Part shown: piece after piece, positions 47,201 to 58,978 of the stretch
Layout of the letters: every line of letters begins with the position of its first letter
Position numbering within the stretch: the first letter of the stretch is position 1
Origin: Lagopus muta
Lineage: Eukaryota; Chordata; Aves; Galliformes; Phasianidae
Direction of reading: 5' to 3'
Assembly: GCF_023343835.1 (NCBI RefSeq)
Contig: NC_064437.1
Coordinates: 54,014,972 to 54,078,971 of the forward strand
Length of the DNA: 64,000 nt
The notes under the pieces: generated by a model
The model's input: the letters and a program-made list of their open reading frames with translations, nothing else
Told to the model about the DNA's origin: nothing
Databases searched by the model: none
Position numbers and translations under genes: made by a program

Positions 47201-50200
47201 CTCTGTATTCTGTTTGCTGAACTGGATTTAAACTCATGATTTTGCTGTGTAGTTTTAAAATGGACCCATCTGGCATCCTCTCTAGTACAGCAACAACTGT
47301 TCTTACTTCCAGTTGTTACTGCAAAGACTGTTGGGTAGATCTCAACAGTAGTTGTAGTACCACACTGCCACACAAATACATTATGTAAGTGGTAGGGATT
47401 TTGCTTTAGGGAAGCACTAAGAGGTTATGGGAGAACTCACAGTTGTCCAGATCAGTTGTTGGGTACAACAGCAGAACACGTATTACACTTGTGACAGACT
47501 AATCAGTAACGAACGCAGTAATGTTCAATTTAGTAGAGCTGTCCCTTTCTGACTGAAAAATTAGTGTTCAGTAAGAGCAACAGTTGCCATTATGTTGTAT
47601 GTATCTTATTGGCTTGCAGGTTTTCTTTGGCTTATTGAAAGAACCAGAGTTTGATGTGCCTTTGGATGATGAAGATGAAGAGGGAGAAAATGAGGAAGGA
47701 AAACCAAAGAAGAAAAAACCTAAAAGAGACAGTGTGGGGTCAAAAAGTAAAAAACAAGACCCTAATGCTCCTCCTCAAAACAGGTACCAAGGGAATGATG
47801 TGCAGAGAACTCCTGTTAAGTCCAGCATTATCATGCCAAATGTGCAGTGCTGGTCACATGATGCTTTAGCTCTTTGTCCCCTTCAGCAGTAGACAGCTTC
47901 AGCCATAAGACTTCAGGGGAGCTAATGCAAAGCTTAGCATGTAACCTTCTGTCTTTGCCCTTCATGTCAATCTAGACTTCCTGATTTTATTTGGTTACCC
48001 CCTCATCTTTTCTGGCCATACTCAAATAGTTACCTTGTTTCACCACCTGTCTGGAATTCTTAAAGCTACTGCTTCTTTTTCTCATCAATCTTTACATAGT
48101 ATTTCATTCTTCTGAATTTATTTTGGTATTTGAATATTGAGTTATAAGGTTGCATATGAAGATTCTGCTTTCTCTGTTTAAATTGACAATATGGAAAGTT
48201 CATAAAAATGTGTGCTTCTAGAATTCCTCTTCCTGAACTGAAAGACTCAGATAAACTGGATAAAGTGATGAACATGAAGGAAGCTGCCAGACGTGTGCGT
48301 CTTGGGCCAGAGTGCCTGCCTTCCATCTGTTTCTATACGTTCCTTAATGCTTATCAGGTTGGTAAAAGAAGAATTTGGGGGATATGAAGGAGGGAATCAA
48401 AATGATAAATTTCACTCTTAATAAAGAAAGAAGACTGAAGAGTTAACGTTGGTTGTCAGAGCATTTGGAACATTCAAAATTCTACTTATAAACTTCCTTA
48501 AACTAATTTCTATGTTCCTTGGGTTTGCTCTGGTTTTGCCTTAATTCTTTCTTTCATTTTTCCATTGTGACCCCGAGCGCATCATACAGAATACAGTCGA
48601 TAGTTTGCACCAAAATGCTGGGAAGCAGTGCTGCTTTGTCACCATTAACTGGACCTCATCTATGTATCTTTCTGTCTAGTGGTGCAAGAATTTCAAATGT
48701 GCTTGTCCAAACTATTCTATTTTTGTTAAATGAGTATACTTCATTCTCCTTTTGGTGTATAAGGTTTGGTAATGTTTGAAATGCACTGTGGAAGCTACAG
48801 ACAACATCAGTGGCTATTTTGTCTATAGGGTTTAACTGCAGTGGATATTACAGATGACTCTAGCATGATTGTAGGAGGCTTTGCTGACTCTACAGTCAGA
48901 GTGTGGTCTGTGACTCCGAAAAAGCTACGTAGTGTGAAAGCAGCAGCAGGTAATTAAGTCAAAGAAAATTGAATGTCAGTGTGCATTGTTTGTGTCACGT
49001 GTGTTTTGTGTGAACAGAAAATTGTGTCTGTCAGGAGAGTTGTTTTGAGCAGTTGCATGTTGTCACTTTGAAGAAACACTGTGCACAGTTGTATATTTGC
49101 ATCTTATCATTAGAAATATGTATTTATAAAGGAAGGAGATATCTGGCTGTGTACACCTACTGCCAGGCAGCCTGCACACAAATGAACAGTTCTTAGTCTT
49201 GGTGCTGAAATGAAATGTGGTGTTCAGCAAATGGTAGCCTACAGATTGAAAGTTATTTTAAGTTGTGTGTAGTGGTGTATAATCAAAGAATACTAGGATG
49301 TTAAAATCACAAAATAAACAAGAGAGTTAGGCAAAGCAGACTATGGTAACAAAAGAGAATAAATAGAAAGCTTACCCCTATCCTGGGCTCACCCACAAAA
49401 CACCAGAAGGAGGGATCTCCAGACAAAATCCTTGCCCACTGGTAGCCAGCTCTTAAATAGGTCTAGGAGGGGTGGAGCCTGGCTCCATCCCTTCTGGCAG
49501 CACAGCTGAATTGCCTTCACCTGTGCTCCTCTGGCTGACTCATGGCTCGCCTCAGGTGATCAATCAGAGGTTCAGGCCGTGACTCAGCAGTTCCCATACA
49601 AGTGGAAAGCTGTCAAAAAGACCTGGGAAAAGACATGAAAGTTTGTCATCTCAAGAAGTGTGTCTTAAGGCTAAACAATACATGTATGAAAAATAAACCA
49701 ATCAGGATTTTATCTGTTATGAGTTTTTATCGATTTTATCTATTATGAAGACTTGTGAAAGAGTGATTATTTATGTAAAGTATTACTGTCACCTTCTACA
49801 AGGGTAGAAGTGTTGTGCCATTGTACACACTTCACCATGACCTATTTCAAGGTGCTTTTGTTCGTGAGTTACTTATCGATTGTGAAGAAGATGTTACTTG
49901 TTTTCATGGCATTTGTCTTTGAACCTCTGACAGTTGTTATGATGCATGAACTTTGAAATATTGCAGACCTCAGTCTGATTGACAAAGAATCAGATGATGT
50001 CTTGGAGAGGATCATGGATGAGAAAACTGCAAGTGAGTTGAAGATTTTGTATGGTCACAGTGGACCTGTCTATGGCACCAGCTTCAGTCCCGACAGGTAA
50101 AATAAAGTTTACAAGCTAATTAGTTTGCTTATCTTGAGTCTTAATTGTATGCTATGAATGTGAACATGTTTTTAATGCAGCTTCTTCCAGAAGATTAAAG

Positions 50201-53200
50201 TAACTCTTGTGTCTTCTTTAAAATAACAGAATTTAAAACGTTTTGTAAGCTACACAAGAGACAACCATCACTGAAATACAGCTGAGAAGTAAACTTCGTG
50301 TGGAACATGAATACAGAGTCTATATATGATCTATACTGTATAAATGGAGTCTGTTCATAATTTCTTATGAATTAAGAATTCATACTGAGGTCACATTCAG
50401 GGAATCGTACCATTTAGTTCAGAGTTGCATTAAGATCATTTTAAAGTAATATAGCATAGCAATCTACTATTTGGTTTTGGTTTGTTTTTCATGTGAATGA
50501 AATGTGCCCCTCTGTATTGCTGTGTCATCAGAATTAATCATCAATGTTCAAATATCTCTTATGCATAAGGACTGAGGGCTCAATTCTTCCTGAACACTTT
50601 ACTGTTGCTTACTTCACTGAAATCCTGATTTATATGGGACATACTAGTTGGTAGCTGCCCAGTGGAGAGTTTTATGTATCATAGAATTACGGTATGAATT
50701 TGATATGTAATATCCTATACTTTCTCCTGTGACAGGAACTACCTGCTGTCCTGTTCTGAGGATGGTACTGTCAGATTGTGGAGCCTCCAAACATTCACGT
50801 GTCTGGTGGGATATAAAGGACACAACTATCCAGTATGGGATACACAGTTCTCTCCTTACGGGTATTACTTTGTGTCAGGGGGACATGACAGAGTGGCTAG
50901 GTAAGAAATTAGATGAGTTTTCTACATATCAGTTTTGTGGTGAATTAACCCTGGAAGAGATTATTGGCTGATATACTATAGGCTAACCTATTTTGGGAAA
51001 TAAATTTTATTACACGTGAGTTAAAATACTGAGCAACTGTTTTAATGTACATATTTTTTTCCTTTCAACACACATCGGAGATAGCATCCTCCTTCGTGGT
51101 CATTTAATTAAAAATATTTTCTCCTGCTGTTTATTAACCATGACAGAATATTCTTTATTTCTCCCTTCTGAGAAGCACAGTTTTCCAGAACAGATCCTGC
51201 TAATTCAGTAAACTTACCAGTGAGAAGCCACTCATTAATTACTTCCTTTTTTTATTACCGTGCAATAGATTCTGAACTTCATGGGGGCTCCCTTTATTAA
51301 CAAAGCTTTTCTTTTCAGGCTGTGGGCGACAGATCATTACCAGCCTTTACGGATATTTGCTGGCCACCTTGCAGATGTGACATGTACTCGATTTCACCCT
51401 AACTCCAACTATATTGCCACTGGCTCAGCAGACAGAACTGTACGGCTCTGGGATGTTTTAAATGGGAATTGTGTAAGAATATTCACTGGACATAAGGTAA
51501 AGGCACATCACCGACGTGACTTAATTTCTATGGTGGGATTCTGAAGAATACAGCGTTTAGAATACAGATTGACTGGCTAAGAAGGCTTAATTAGCTTGTT
51601 TGGCTTTCCTGTCTGCAAATGTCTTTTGTAGGGTCCGATTCATTCGTTGGCATTTTCTCCTAATGGACGATTCCTGGCTACTGGAGCAACAGATGGCAGA
51701 GTTCTGCTGTGGGATATTGGACATGGCTTGATGGTCGGAGAACTGAAAGGGCACACTGACACCATCTATGCGCTCCGATTCAGTAGGGATGGGGAGATTT
51801 TAGCATCAGGTAAAAGTCGCTGGAAGCAAGCTTCCGTTGTGTTCCATCTATGTAAAGTGGGATTATGTAATGGATTCCTTAAGCTGTGGAAGACAAATTA
51901 GTCACTTTCTTAAGCAGATGCAGTGAATTAAAACTGGTGGTACAAGATATTCTGGGAACTGAAGGAAAGGTGTTACACAGTTAATTGATAGTGAAGGTTG
52001 GGCTCTGTACATAGTGCTGGTGTAAACTGAAGTCAGAAATACTTCTGGGGCAGACAAAAAATGGCTGGTCTTAAAGATGCTTGGGGTACTGAGATGGGAG
52101 GAGAGGTGGGGGGCATGTAGCAGGACTTGAAGAGAGGGCAAGAAAATAAGTAATCTGTAGCCTTACTGTTTCTTCATGCTAGATTTTTAATATAAAATTA
52201 TGTATCAATGATCAGGTTTATGAGCAGTGGAACTTGTGAAGTTTGCTTGGTTTTCTTGCTTGTCCACATGGATACTCTGGTGGCTGATTTGGTAGGGGTC
52301 CTTTGGTAGGGCCACTATTTTCAGTCTGTGGAGGCACAAAGTTTCGTCTCTGTGAACTGTTGTCATAAAATGCATAGGAATTTAGGACATTCCAAATTTG
52401 CTCTGTTCTGTCAACTAGTTGAAGTTAATGGAAAAAGTTCATTTTCTGATAGAAGAAATAATGTACAGATACTGTAAGCTGGATCCTAAGTAATTTCCTT
52501 ACGAAATCAGGCTGGGAATTTATTTAGTTCCCTGTTCCCAACTGCAGTGCTTTAAGAATCCTGAGTGAGCCACTACCACAGAGTGAATGCTTCCGGAGTG
52601 CAGGTTTGATCCAGCCTGCATGGTGGTTCCTTCATCTGACCAGTGCTCCAATGAAAGCACAGACCTCTGGGCCTGCAAAATACTGGGGTCTTCCCTCTAT
52701 CAAAGAAAGTATTCAAGTATCAGAAAAAAAGTTACTGTGACTTAGAATCATAAACATCTGGTGGAGTTGGGATGTAGCCCTAAGGTTGTCTTGCCTTTTC
52801 AAGTGCTGGCTGATAGCATGGAAACCCAGATGTGCTTCTTTGCACTTTATCCACAGTGTGTCCCTGTTAGATTACAGGTGATAGCTTTTATGTGTGCTTT
52901 TGCTTTGTTAAAGGCTTGTTTAAAAATGCTTCATTGCAGGATGAGGGCTTACTATTCAGTTATGAGTAATTCTGCTTTGTGAGTTTGAATTCCTATTGTG
53001 TTTACTTGCTATCTAGCAAGGAAAAGACTTGTAACTGTTACTTTCCTTTTTTCTCTTTTAGGTTCAATGGATAACACAGTTCGGCTGTGGGATGCAGTGA
53101 AAGCATTTGAAGATTTAGAAACGGATGACTTTACTACAGCCACGGGACACATAAACTTGCCTGAAAACTCACAGGACTTGTTACTAGGTACATACATGAC

Positions 53201-53279
53201 CAAATCAACTCCAGTTGTACACCTTCATTTTACACGCAGGAACTTGCTGCTCGCTGCAGGAGCCTACAGTTCACAGTAG
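43709..53279 (+). CDS. TAF5: TFIID subunit 5 (TAF5), 11 coding exons
   Basis: TAF5 is a scaffold of TFIID. In vertebrates SAGA-type complexes use the paralogue TAF5L, which lacks this gene's long Ala/Pro leader. The eleven exons join in frame to 786 residues (human about 800). Order: Ala/Pro-rich leader (1-70); LisH motif (about 72-103, LQFLRRSNLRESEEILRREA); NTD2 domain (about 180-330, containing FYPLFVHMYLELVYNQHESE); a Lys/Glu/Asp-rich linker (about 365-410); then WD40 repeats from about 458 to the end. Clear repeat cores include GGFADSTVRVW, SEDGTVRLWSL, GGHDRVARLW, GSADRTVRLWDV, GATDGRVLLWDI and GSMDNTVRLWDA. WD40 sequence is almost identical to human. It shares its promoter with PCGF6. 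Confidence 0.97.
45385..45625 (+). CDS. TAF5: TAF5 exon 2 (residues 172-252)
   Basis: 241 nt between TTTTGCAG and GTAAGT. It encodes GGGVVVEDQPDVSAVLSAYN through KSFFER, the first half of NTD2. Confidence 0.97.
46689..47004 (+). CDS. TAF5: TAF5 exon 3 (residues 252-357)
   Basis: 316 nt, the longest internal exon. It encodes FHGDQECYYQDDLRVLSSL through KREANKAK, the rest of NTD2, and is nearly identical to human. Confidence 0.97.
47620..47783 (+). CDS. TAF5: TAF5 exon 4 (residues 358-412)
   Basis: 164 nt encoding VFFGLLKEPEFDVPLDDEDE and a Lys-rich stretch ending DPNAPPQNR, the charged linker between NTD2 and the propeller. The acceptor is GCTTGCAG. Confidence 0.96.
48222..48357 (+). CDS. 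TAF5: TAF5 exon 5 (residues 412-457)
   Basis: 136 nt encoding IPLPELKDSDKLDKVMNMK to CFYTFLNAYQ. The donor is GTTGGT, a weaker site than the others. Confidence 0.95.
48829..48949 (+). CDS. TAF5: TAF5 exon 6 (residues 458-498)
   Basis: 121 nt encoding the first WD40 unit, GLTAVDITDDSSMIVGGFAD and STVRVWSV. It ends in KAAA, where human has KQAS. Confidence 0.96.
49299..49600 (-). mobile_element. Probable solo LTR of an avian endogenous retrovirus-like element
   Basis: A roughly 302-bp block inside TAF5 intron 6, bounded by TG and CA on both strands (TGTTAAAATCAC at one end, GTTCCCATACA at the other). In minus-strand sense a TATTTAAG box lies mid-element (49459-49452). A GC-richer, U3-like part precedes it and an AT-rich part follows. 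No internal viral region is present, so it would be a solo LTR, antisense to TAF5. No clean target-site duplication remains, which suggests it is not recent. The family is not identified. Confidence 0.5.
49967..50096 (+). CDS. TAF5: TAF5 exon 7 (residues 498-541)
   Basis: 130 nt encoding LSLIDKESDDVLERIMDEK and LYGHSGPVYGTSFSPDR, the start of the second WD40 unit. Confidence 0.97.
50736..50900 (+). CDS. TAF5: TAF5 exon 8 (residues 541-596)
   Basis: 165 nt encoding NYLLSCSEDGTVRLWSLQTF to GYYFVSGGHDRVAR, WD40 units two and three. Human has NYLLSSSEDG. Confidence 0.97.
51319..51496 (+). CDS. TAF5: TAF5 exon 9 (residues 596-655)
   Basis: 178 nt encoding LWATDHYQPLRIFAGHLADV through GNCVRIFTGHK, including the GSADRTVRLWDV core. 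Confidence 0.97.
51632..51809 (+). CDS. TAF5: TAF5 exon 10 (residues 656-715)
   Basis: 178 nt after a 135-nt intron, the shortest in the gene. It encodes GPIHSLAFSPNGRFLATGAT through RFSRDGEILAS. Confidence 0.97.
53062..53279 (+). CDS. TAF5: TAF5 exon 11 (residues 715-786 and stop)
   Basis: It encodes SMDNTVRLWDAVKAFEDLE, the TFIID-specific tail DDFTTATGHINLPENSQ, and ends AAGAYSSQ with TAG at 53277-53279. Confidence 0.97.
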
Positions 53280-53540
53280 ATAAGGAAGACGCGAGACTGG
53301 CTGGCTGTGCCAAGTTGTTGCAGCAGTGACCTCAGAATGTGAGATGAAGAGAAATGTCTTGTATGGGTGGACTTCACCAGTCCATTGCAGGAAGAAACAA
53401 AATTGTGTAAACTAACTCAAGCAACATCTCTGTTCTGCTCTCATAATTCACATGTTCTGCTCCCACAGTTTGAAGATGCTGGAGCTTGACAAGACATTGT
53501 GAATTTAAAGGAAGGAATTGTTTTGTGGTGCTTTTGGTAA

Positions 53541-53588
53541 ATGTATACGTACGTGTGTATATATATATATATATATGTATGTATATGA
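53541..53588. repeat. (TA)n microsatellite in TAF5 3'UTR
   Basis: About nine TA units flanked by TATACGTACGTGTG and TGTATGTATATG, likely length-variable. Confidence 0.85.
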
Positions 53589-54906
53589 AAATGGCTGTCT
53601 CCTCTCAGAGATGCTATTGAGCTCTGCTGAAACTTCTGGAAAGTTAACAGCCTTGGTATTTGTTCTCAAATGACTTTTTTTAAAGCACTTAATGTATGGT
53701 TTGGTAACGTTTAACCAGTCTCAAACACAGGTAAAAACTTCAGACTCAGAAAAGAAGAATGTAGTTTAACTCACTATAGCCTAGGCTGGACAACGGGTAT
53801 GGTGAGGATATTACAGCAACAAATGGGGCATTGAAAGAATAAGCCCAACAGGCAGAGGCTTGTGGGGAACTGCAGAGAAGTTACATGTAGTTTTTATGCA
53901 TCTAAGTACCAAGTCCTGAAAAGATTTCAAACTTCTATGCTCTTTTGAGTTATTAGAAATGCAGATCTTGTTATTCTGTTCTGACAAGTAGCTGCTGCTG
54001 TGTGATAAGCAACACAAGTTGCAATGTGAATTCTTTGGAGGGATGGTTTGGGAGGAAGGGACAACTGACATGCATCACCCAATTTTAAAAACAATATACT
54101 TAAACCCTCATGTGTTTTATTAGATTTGAAAAGCTTCAAAATTCAGCATCCTTTCAGCATATAGTTCAATACATCACACTGTAAAAACTAGTGGAGGATC
54201 AAGAAATTGCAGAGCAAAAAGCTTACTCAGTCATCAGTATGCTATCAGTTTGCTTTTGAAAGGCTGGCTTGTCTGCTTGTGTGACAATTGCCACCCAAAA
54301 AAACCCTGCTATACTCCAGTAAGTCTTGCTGGACAACCAGTAAAGCTCAGAGCTTCTAAGGAAAAGTAAAAGATACAAAATACTGGGAGGATAGAGCGTG
54401 TTTTGGGGTCTGTGAATGGAAAAGGAAAGGCCTCTTAGAATCTTCTACAAACTACATACAAGGAAATCTGTTTGTATTCCCTGTTACTTGCAGTAAGGGC
54501 TCAGGCACTTAAACAATCTGCTGGCTCTCTACTGAAGATGCAGAAAACCAAGACTTGACATTTCTAAGGTAAACAAAGAACTACCTCCTATCTCATCCTT
54601 TTTCTGACTAAGCCTTGGAGTAAAGGGGCATTGGGGCATTAAATATCAAAATAAGGGTAGAAAATTCATAAGGAAACTAATTTGGAAACTTTCTTTAAAG
54701 ACAAAAGGTTAAAACTAAACTACTATGGATTTTATCTGTAAAGGTACATCAAAATTTCCCAGCAATCAATATGACCAGCTGGACTTAAGTAAAATTGTAG
54801 TAAATTAAGCAAGTTACCTAAAAGCACATACAGCATTGAGAGCTTGAAGAAAACACTGCCACATTCTGCCTTTTTGTTTTGTACAGTTTTATACTTTTGA
54901 TAGTAT

Positions 54907-54912
54907 AATAAA
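54907..54912 (+). terminator. TAF5: Candidate TAF5 poly(A) signal
   Basis: AATAAA with a GT-rich region within 30-40 nt downstream. Confidence 0.55.
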
Positions 54913-54930
54913 TACTGAAACCACACAGCT

Positions 54931-56480
54931 TGTGTCTGTACACTGTATGTTGGAAGAAGATGCTTTCTTTCCTTGACAGCTGCAATGGATGCAAGAGCAG
55001 TGCTTTTAAACGTGAGTACTGTGCTAGGAGAAACAAAGTAGTTCAGCAGTTGATGACTAGTTGTTTAACTTACACTTAGTTCTAACTGTATGGGATACAT
55101 TTTAGCCAATTGGATGCCAAAGTCAAAAAGGACAGAGGCTGTTGATGTGAACAGGACAGAAAGACTAGTTTTATGCAGAAGGATGGCTTTAATAATAAAT
55201 TAAGGCTGGAGGGAGAACATGAGAACCTTGTGTAATTTCCTCTGACCTACACTTTTTGCCAGCAGTCATGCCTACCTCCTAAGTTTAGGGCTTTTTGTCT
55301 CCTACTTTTGCATCCCAGGTCCCACGTTCAACCCTTGTTGCTTGCGACTTGCCAAAAAGCACTGTGCTGTGTAACCACCTCCATTGAAGGAAATGAATTT
55401 TACTGAATTTTGTTGTAGAAAAACGGGGTAGAGAGCATGATATACCAGCTTTAGGGGTGGGCAGAGAGCTGGCTGTATATACAAGTCAACAAGTCAACTA
55501 AGGATCACACTATGTTGGGATGCTTTCAACTCAAAACCAGAAAGATTCTATGCAAAATACAGGCAACAGAAGCTGCAGCTGACTGCTGTTCTGCACTGCA
55601 TTATCATTAATGAAGTAATGGTTTCCATGTAAGTTAGTAGCTGGAAGTGTTAAAAAAAAAAAAGTAACCAGCACAACCAAGTATTGCAAGCCATGCAAGT
55701 TTACTGATGTCCACTATGACACTCAGCAACACAGATGCTCTGCGCAGCTGTAAGCTCTGTGCTTGTTAAGATCGTGCTGCTGAGATCTTCCCTAGATTAC
55801 TACTAAGTGCTCAGGAGAATGTGTTACAACAACAGATGAGATCAAATACTCAGGAAAGAGTCAGCTACTCCATCTCCACTACAGATGATTTTTGAAATAG
55901 GAAGAAAGTACCCCACTTCTGCTTCTTTGCACCATGTCACATTTTCAATAAAGCAAATAATTGTTTATATTTTATTAGCCACCACAGGACATCAGTTTCC
56001 TTTGCAATGACACAGATTGGTGCTTCAGACATGCCAAAAACCTGCCAAGAGATGAGAGAGCAAACATATTAGTACCGCTGTGCAAGGCTTGCTATTTGAG
56101 CATCATCCCTTCCCACAGTCAAACCAGTTTTACATAAAAGCAGGCAAATTTCAACATTAAAAAAAGGAAGTAGTGTCCCTTTATCATAAACATTAGTAAT
56201 AAGCTGAAGCTTATTGTTTTCTACACATTTTGCAGGCTGTGAGGACAACACACAGTTTTTTGCAAAATGCCATTTCAGTGAAAATGTATTTGAAAGTGGA
56301 CTATGTATTGTGACACTTGGTTTTTGCTACATAAGAACAAGCTCAACCACTTCCCTATGGTCCTTGCCTACTCAGGTCTCAGCACATTGCGTATAGCGCT
56401 CCTCTTCTCTGTTCAAAAGGTCTTAATGCAGCGTTAATCTCCTCATAGAATTCTCAGATACAGTTAATAACTAAGTCATT
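54931..56480. other. Gap between the convergent TAF5 and ATP5MK genes
   Basis: No gene is recognised. It contains opposed poly(A) hexamers: plus AATAAA at 55947-55952 and minus AATAAA at 55976-55971. An A11 run lies near 55653. Alternative 3' ends of either gene may lie here. Confidence 0.5.
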
Positions 56481-56489
56481 ACCTATTAC

Positions 56490-56495
56490 TTTATT
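56490..56495 (-). terminator. ATP5MK: Candidate ATP5MK poly(A) signal
   Basis: AATAAA on the minus strand, about 420 nt past the stop codon. A further AATAAA overlaps the stop codon region itself (56918-56913), which would give an almost UTR-less mRNA. Confidence 0.4.
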
Positions 56496-56913
56496 TCAAT
56501 ACTCAAAGCAGTAGTAGCAATAGTTATTTTTTACAGCAAAAGGATAAATCACAGGCACACACTGTGTAGGCAAAACCTGACACGCCTAGATGCAACATCC
56601 ATCCATTCCTCCTTCCTTGCTTACTCTGCATGAGGATCCCTAACCCTGTTTGGCATGTCTGAAGAATAAAAAGAACAGCAGTAACCCATGATTTCTGTAG
56701 ACCCCAGTAATGACCTAATTTGTTCAGAAGGCCCCCTCCTCCCACCCCCTCCAAATTACTCTATAACATAATTAAGGTTTAAAATTGTGCACAGAATTCA
56801 CATGCCTGTGCTTCTTCTCCTAATTATGTTTTGTTATTAGCAGTTTCTTTGTCACTCTTTCTTCCTGAGTTGGAATTGAACCATTTTCTGGAAGAAAACT
56901 GGCCGCTTACCAT

Positions 56914-57006
56914 TTATTTATCTGCCACAGCAGGAGTTTTCTTTTTAGGTCTGAGCTTGAAATACAAGACGAGCATTGCAATGCCTGTATACGTTGCTAT
57001 TACATA
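56914..57006 (-). CDS. ATP5MK: ATP5MK coding exon 2 (residues 30-59 and stop)
   Basis: 93 nt after a T-rich acceptor ending ACAG. It encodes the transmembrane helix and basic C-terminus; the stop TAA is at 56916-56914. Confidence 0.95.
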   Translation of the reverse strand, partial: YVIATYTGIAMLVLYFKLRPKKKTPAVADK

Positions 57007-57178
57007 CTGTAAAAAAAAAAAAAGTTTACTGTCAGTCTAAAACTCAGAAAAAACATTATTACCAGACTAGAAAAATTGTCACGATACGTACATTCCTCCT
57101 GCCTGTGATGGTGTAGGAATTGAAGTACTTCTGAAATCCAGTGAACTGGTGTTGAGATCCTGAGTCATGGCCAGCCAT
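56914..57178 (-). CDS. ATP5MK: ATP synthase membrane subunit k (DAPIT/USMG5), 2 coding exons
   Basis: A small inner-mitochondrial-membrane subunit of the FoF1 ATP synthase, involved in its dimer and oligomer assembly. The exons 57178-57092 and 57006-56914 (minus strand) join to 59 residues; human has 58. The N-terminal half carries the family signature HQFTGFQKYFNSYTITGRRN. One membrane helix follows (about 31-47, VIATYTGIAMLVLYFKL), then a Lys-rich end RPKKKTPAVADK. Human reads FTGIKKYFNSYTLTGRMN and LRSKKTPAVKAT at these points. It lies head-to-head with PDCD11 and tail-to-tail with TAF5. The two halves are too short to stand out as open frames, so splicing logic and family similarity support the call. 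Confidence 0.95.
57092..57178 (-). CDS. ATP5MK: ATP5MK coding exon 1 (residues 1-29)
   Basis: 87 nt, phase 0. The minus strand shows TTGTTAG at the acceptor (exon begins 57189), then 11 nt of 5'UTR and GCAACCATGG, a strong Kozak context. The donor is GTACGT. A further noncoding exon must lie upstream, probably at the CpG promoter near 58.9 kb. Confidence 0.95.
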
Positions 57179-57192
57179 GGTTGCTGGTTCTA

Positions 57193-58880
57193 ACAAGCAA
57201 TACAAGACAGTTAATACGTTTTACAGTCAGTTGGACAGGACCAATAGAAGATCAAACTTATCTCCATGCTGTGCCTAGTTCTTCCACTGACAAAACTATT
57301 ACAGTGTTTTCAGAACATTTAACAGACTAGATATACACTGAAGAATGGGCATATTCAGAGCACTGCATTTTAAAAGGCAAGAAAATAAGGGGCTTTGAAA
57401 AGGAAAGCACTTCAGACTTTCCAGAGTTCATTCAACAGAAATTAAATATGTAAAAAGTAGTCTGTATGATGATACCAACATAAAGGAATATTCCTAAGAG
57501 AAACAAACCACCCAAACTGCTACTCCTGCCTACACAACCATCCAGTACAATTTTCTAGCACTTGTTCTGGAATTTACAACACTTTATTAAAATAACTCAT
57601 CCTAAGCTCAGCTGGGGAATAGCTTCAGCTGCACGTCCAGAAGCTCAGCAGTGACCTGATTCAGGCAAGACCACTGTGCCATTTTGCAATTCAAAATGCT
57701 GTGCTGCAACTTTCATACTATATTAGAATACAAATGTTTGGTCATTAAAACCTGCTCTGCTCACAGCTGCACATTACTATTGTATTTTACTTGACCAGAC
57801 TGGGCTAAAATACATATTTCTACTCAGTTTTCAGCTATACCAGCAAGCCAGTTGAGGCAACTATAGGACCTTGTAAGTGTTTTCACAGATACAGTGAAAT
57901 CACCAAGCATAAGAGCACGCCTTTGCATTTTGTCTGCACCTAGACCAAAATCCCAGGTCTACTGCACAAAGTCAGTTAGCACAACAGCCTACCAAACATA
58001 GAGGAGCATACTTGCAGAATCACTCAGTAGTTGATGTTGGCACCTCTAGAGATCATACAGTCCAACCCCAACCTGATCAAAACAGGGTCACTCATGGACT
58101 TGTCATTAGATTTTTGAGTATCTCCAGAGATGGAGGCTCCACAAATGCCCTGGAGAGCCGGTTTCAGTATCTGACCTTCCTTGCAGCACAAGAGGTTTCA
58201 ATGCTTAGAGGTATATTTTTTAAGAGTATCCTTCTCTTATGCTTAAGGAAGTCATATTTAAGACAGACACTTGTTTACTTTATACCTCAGCTCAAAGGAA
58301 GTACACGTGCCGCACACTACCTACCAAGCCTAGCAGAGATGCTGAAGCCCCTGGCACCCTGTAAAATAGATACAGAGAATGGCTGTAGCTGGTTCTGCAT
58401 TCATGAACACAATCCTTGCACAAACCCGGCCCTGTAACACCTCTGCTATGCAGATTGAGATGCCTGCCTGCATTCAGCTGAGGGTGAAACAGTGAAGACC
58501 CTCAAAGAAACCTTCCCAGACATTCGCAGTAGACGACGTGGAAAGCCAACCTCATCTTTGATTTACACAAGACCAAAGCAAAACCCTGGAGAAGAGTCAC
58601 TGGGAACTTTCCAAGGGCGGCTCGGAGCCCAGACAGCGCAATGCAAGCTTTCCTTTTCAGAAGAACTCCCTGCCCTCGGCCTGCCCCTCACAGATGCTGC
58701 CTCGCCATGGGCCGGAGCTGAGGAGGCGACGCAGCGGCTGAAGGTCGCGGGCACCCTTGAGAATAACCATAGCCCAACACCACGTACAGCTACCCTCCCA
58801 CCCAGCGGCAAAGTCCACCAGAAAGAGCAGGAGACAGAGACCCGCACTCAAGCCAGACAGGCTCCCTCCCACCACAGCTA
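57193..58880 (-). other. ATP5MK: ATP5MK 5' intron
   Basis: The intron joins the coding part to a probable noncoding first exon near 58.89-58.97 kb. Two donor candidates are visible on the minus strand: GAG before GTAGTTG (exon end 58891) and GCG before GTGAAG (exon end 58912). It contains one CR1 fragment and no other gene. Confidence 0.5.
58014..58205 (-). repeat. Diverged CR1 LINE 3' fragment
   Basis: GCAGAATCAC, AGAGATCATACAGTCCAACC and GAGTATCTCCAGAGATGGAG follow the CR1 3' order on the minus strand, with more substitutions than the other copies. It is probably old. Confidence 0.75.
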
Positions 58881-58944
58881 CCACAACTACCTCGGCTGCC
58901 TCCTTCTTCACCGCCTCGCTCTGCCCTTCTTCAGTGCCCTCCCA

Positions 58945-58956
58945 CAAGATGGCGGC
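58945..58956 (-). promoter_or_regulatory. ATP5MK: YY1-type motif near the ATP5MK start
   Basis: CAAGATGGCGGC on the plus strand, identical to the motif at the TAF5 start codon. Here it reads GCCGCCATCTTG in the ATP5MK sense and falls in its probable first exon. Confidence 0.6.
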
Positions 58957-58978
58957 AGCCCAGCTGCGCGCGCAGCCA

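Larger units (their letters stand above)
53280..54930 (+). other. TAF5: TAF5 3'UTR (extent inferred)
   Basis: AT-rich noncoding sequence with no competing frame. The first AATAAA is at 54907-54912, followed by a TGTGTCTGTACACTGTATG stretch suitable as a downstream element. A second AATAAA at 55947-55952 could give a longer form. Confidence 0.55.

Noticed and set aside
52741-52800. Possible further CR1 tail (AGAATCATAAACATCTGG...) in TAF5 intron 10
   Set aside because: Only a few words match and the rest does not follow the CR1 order.
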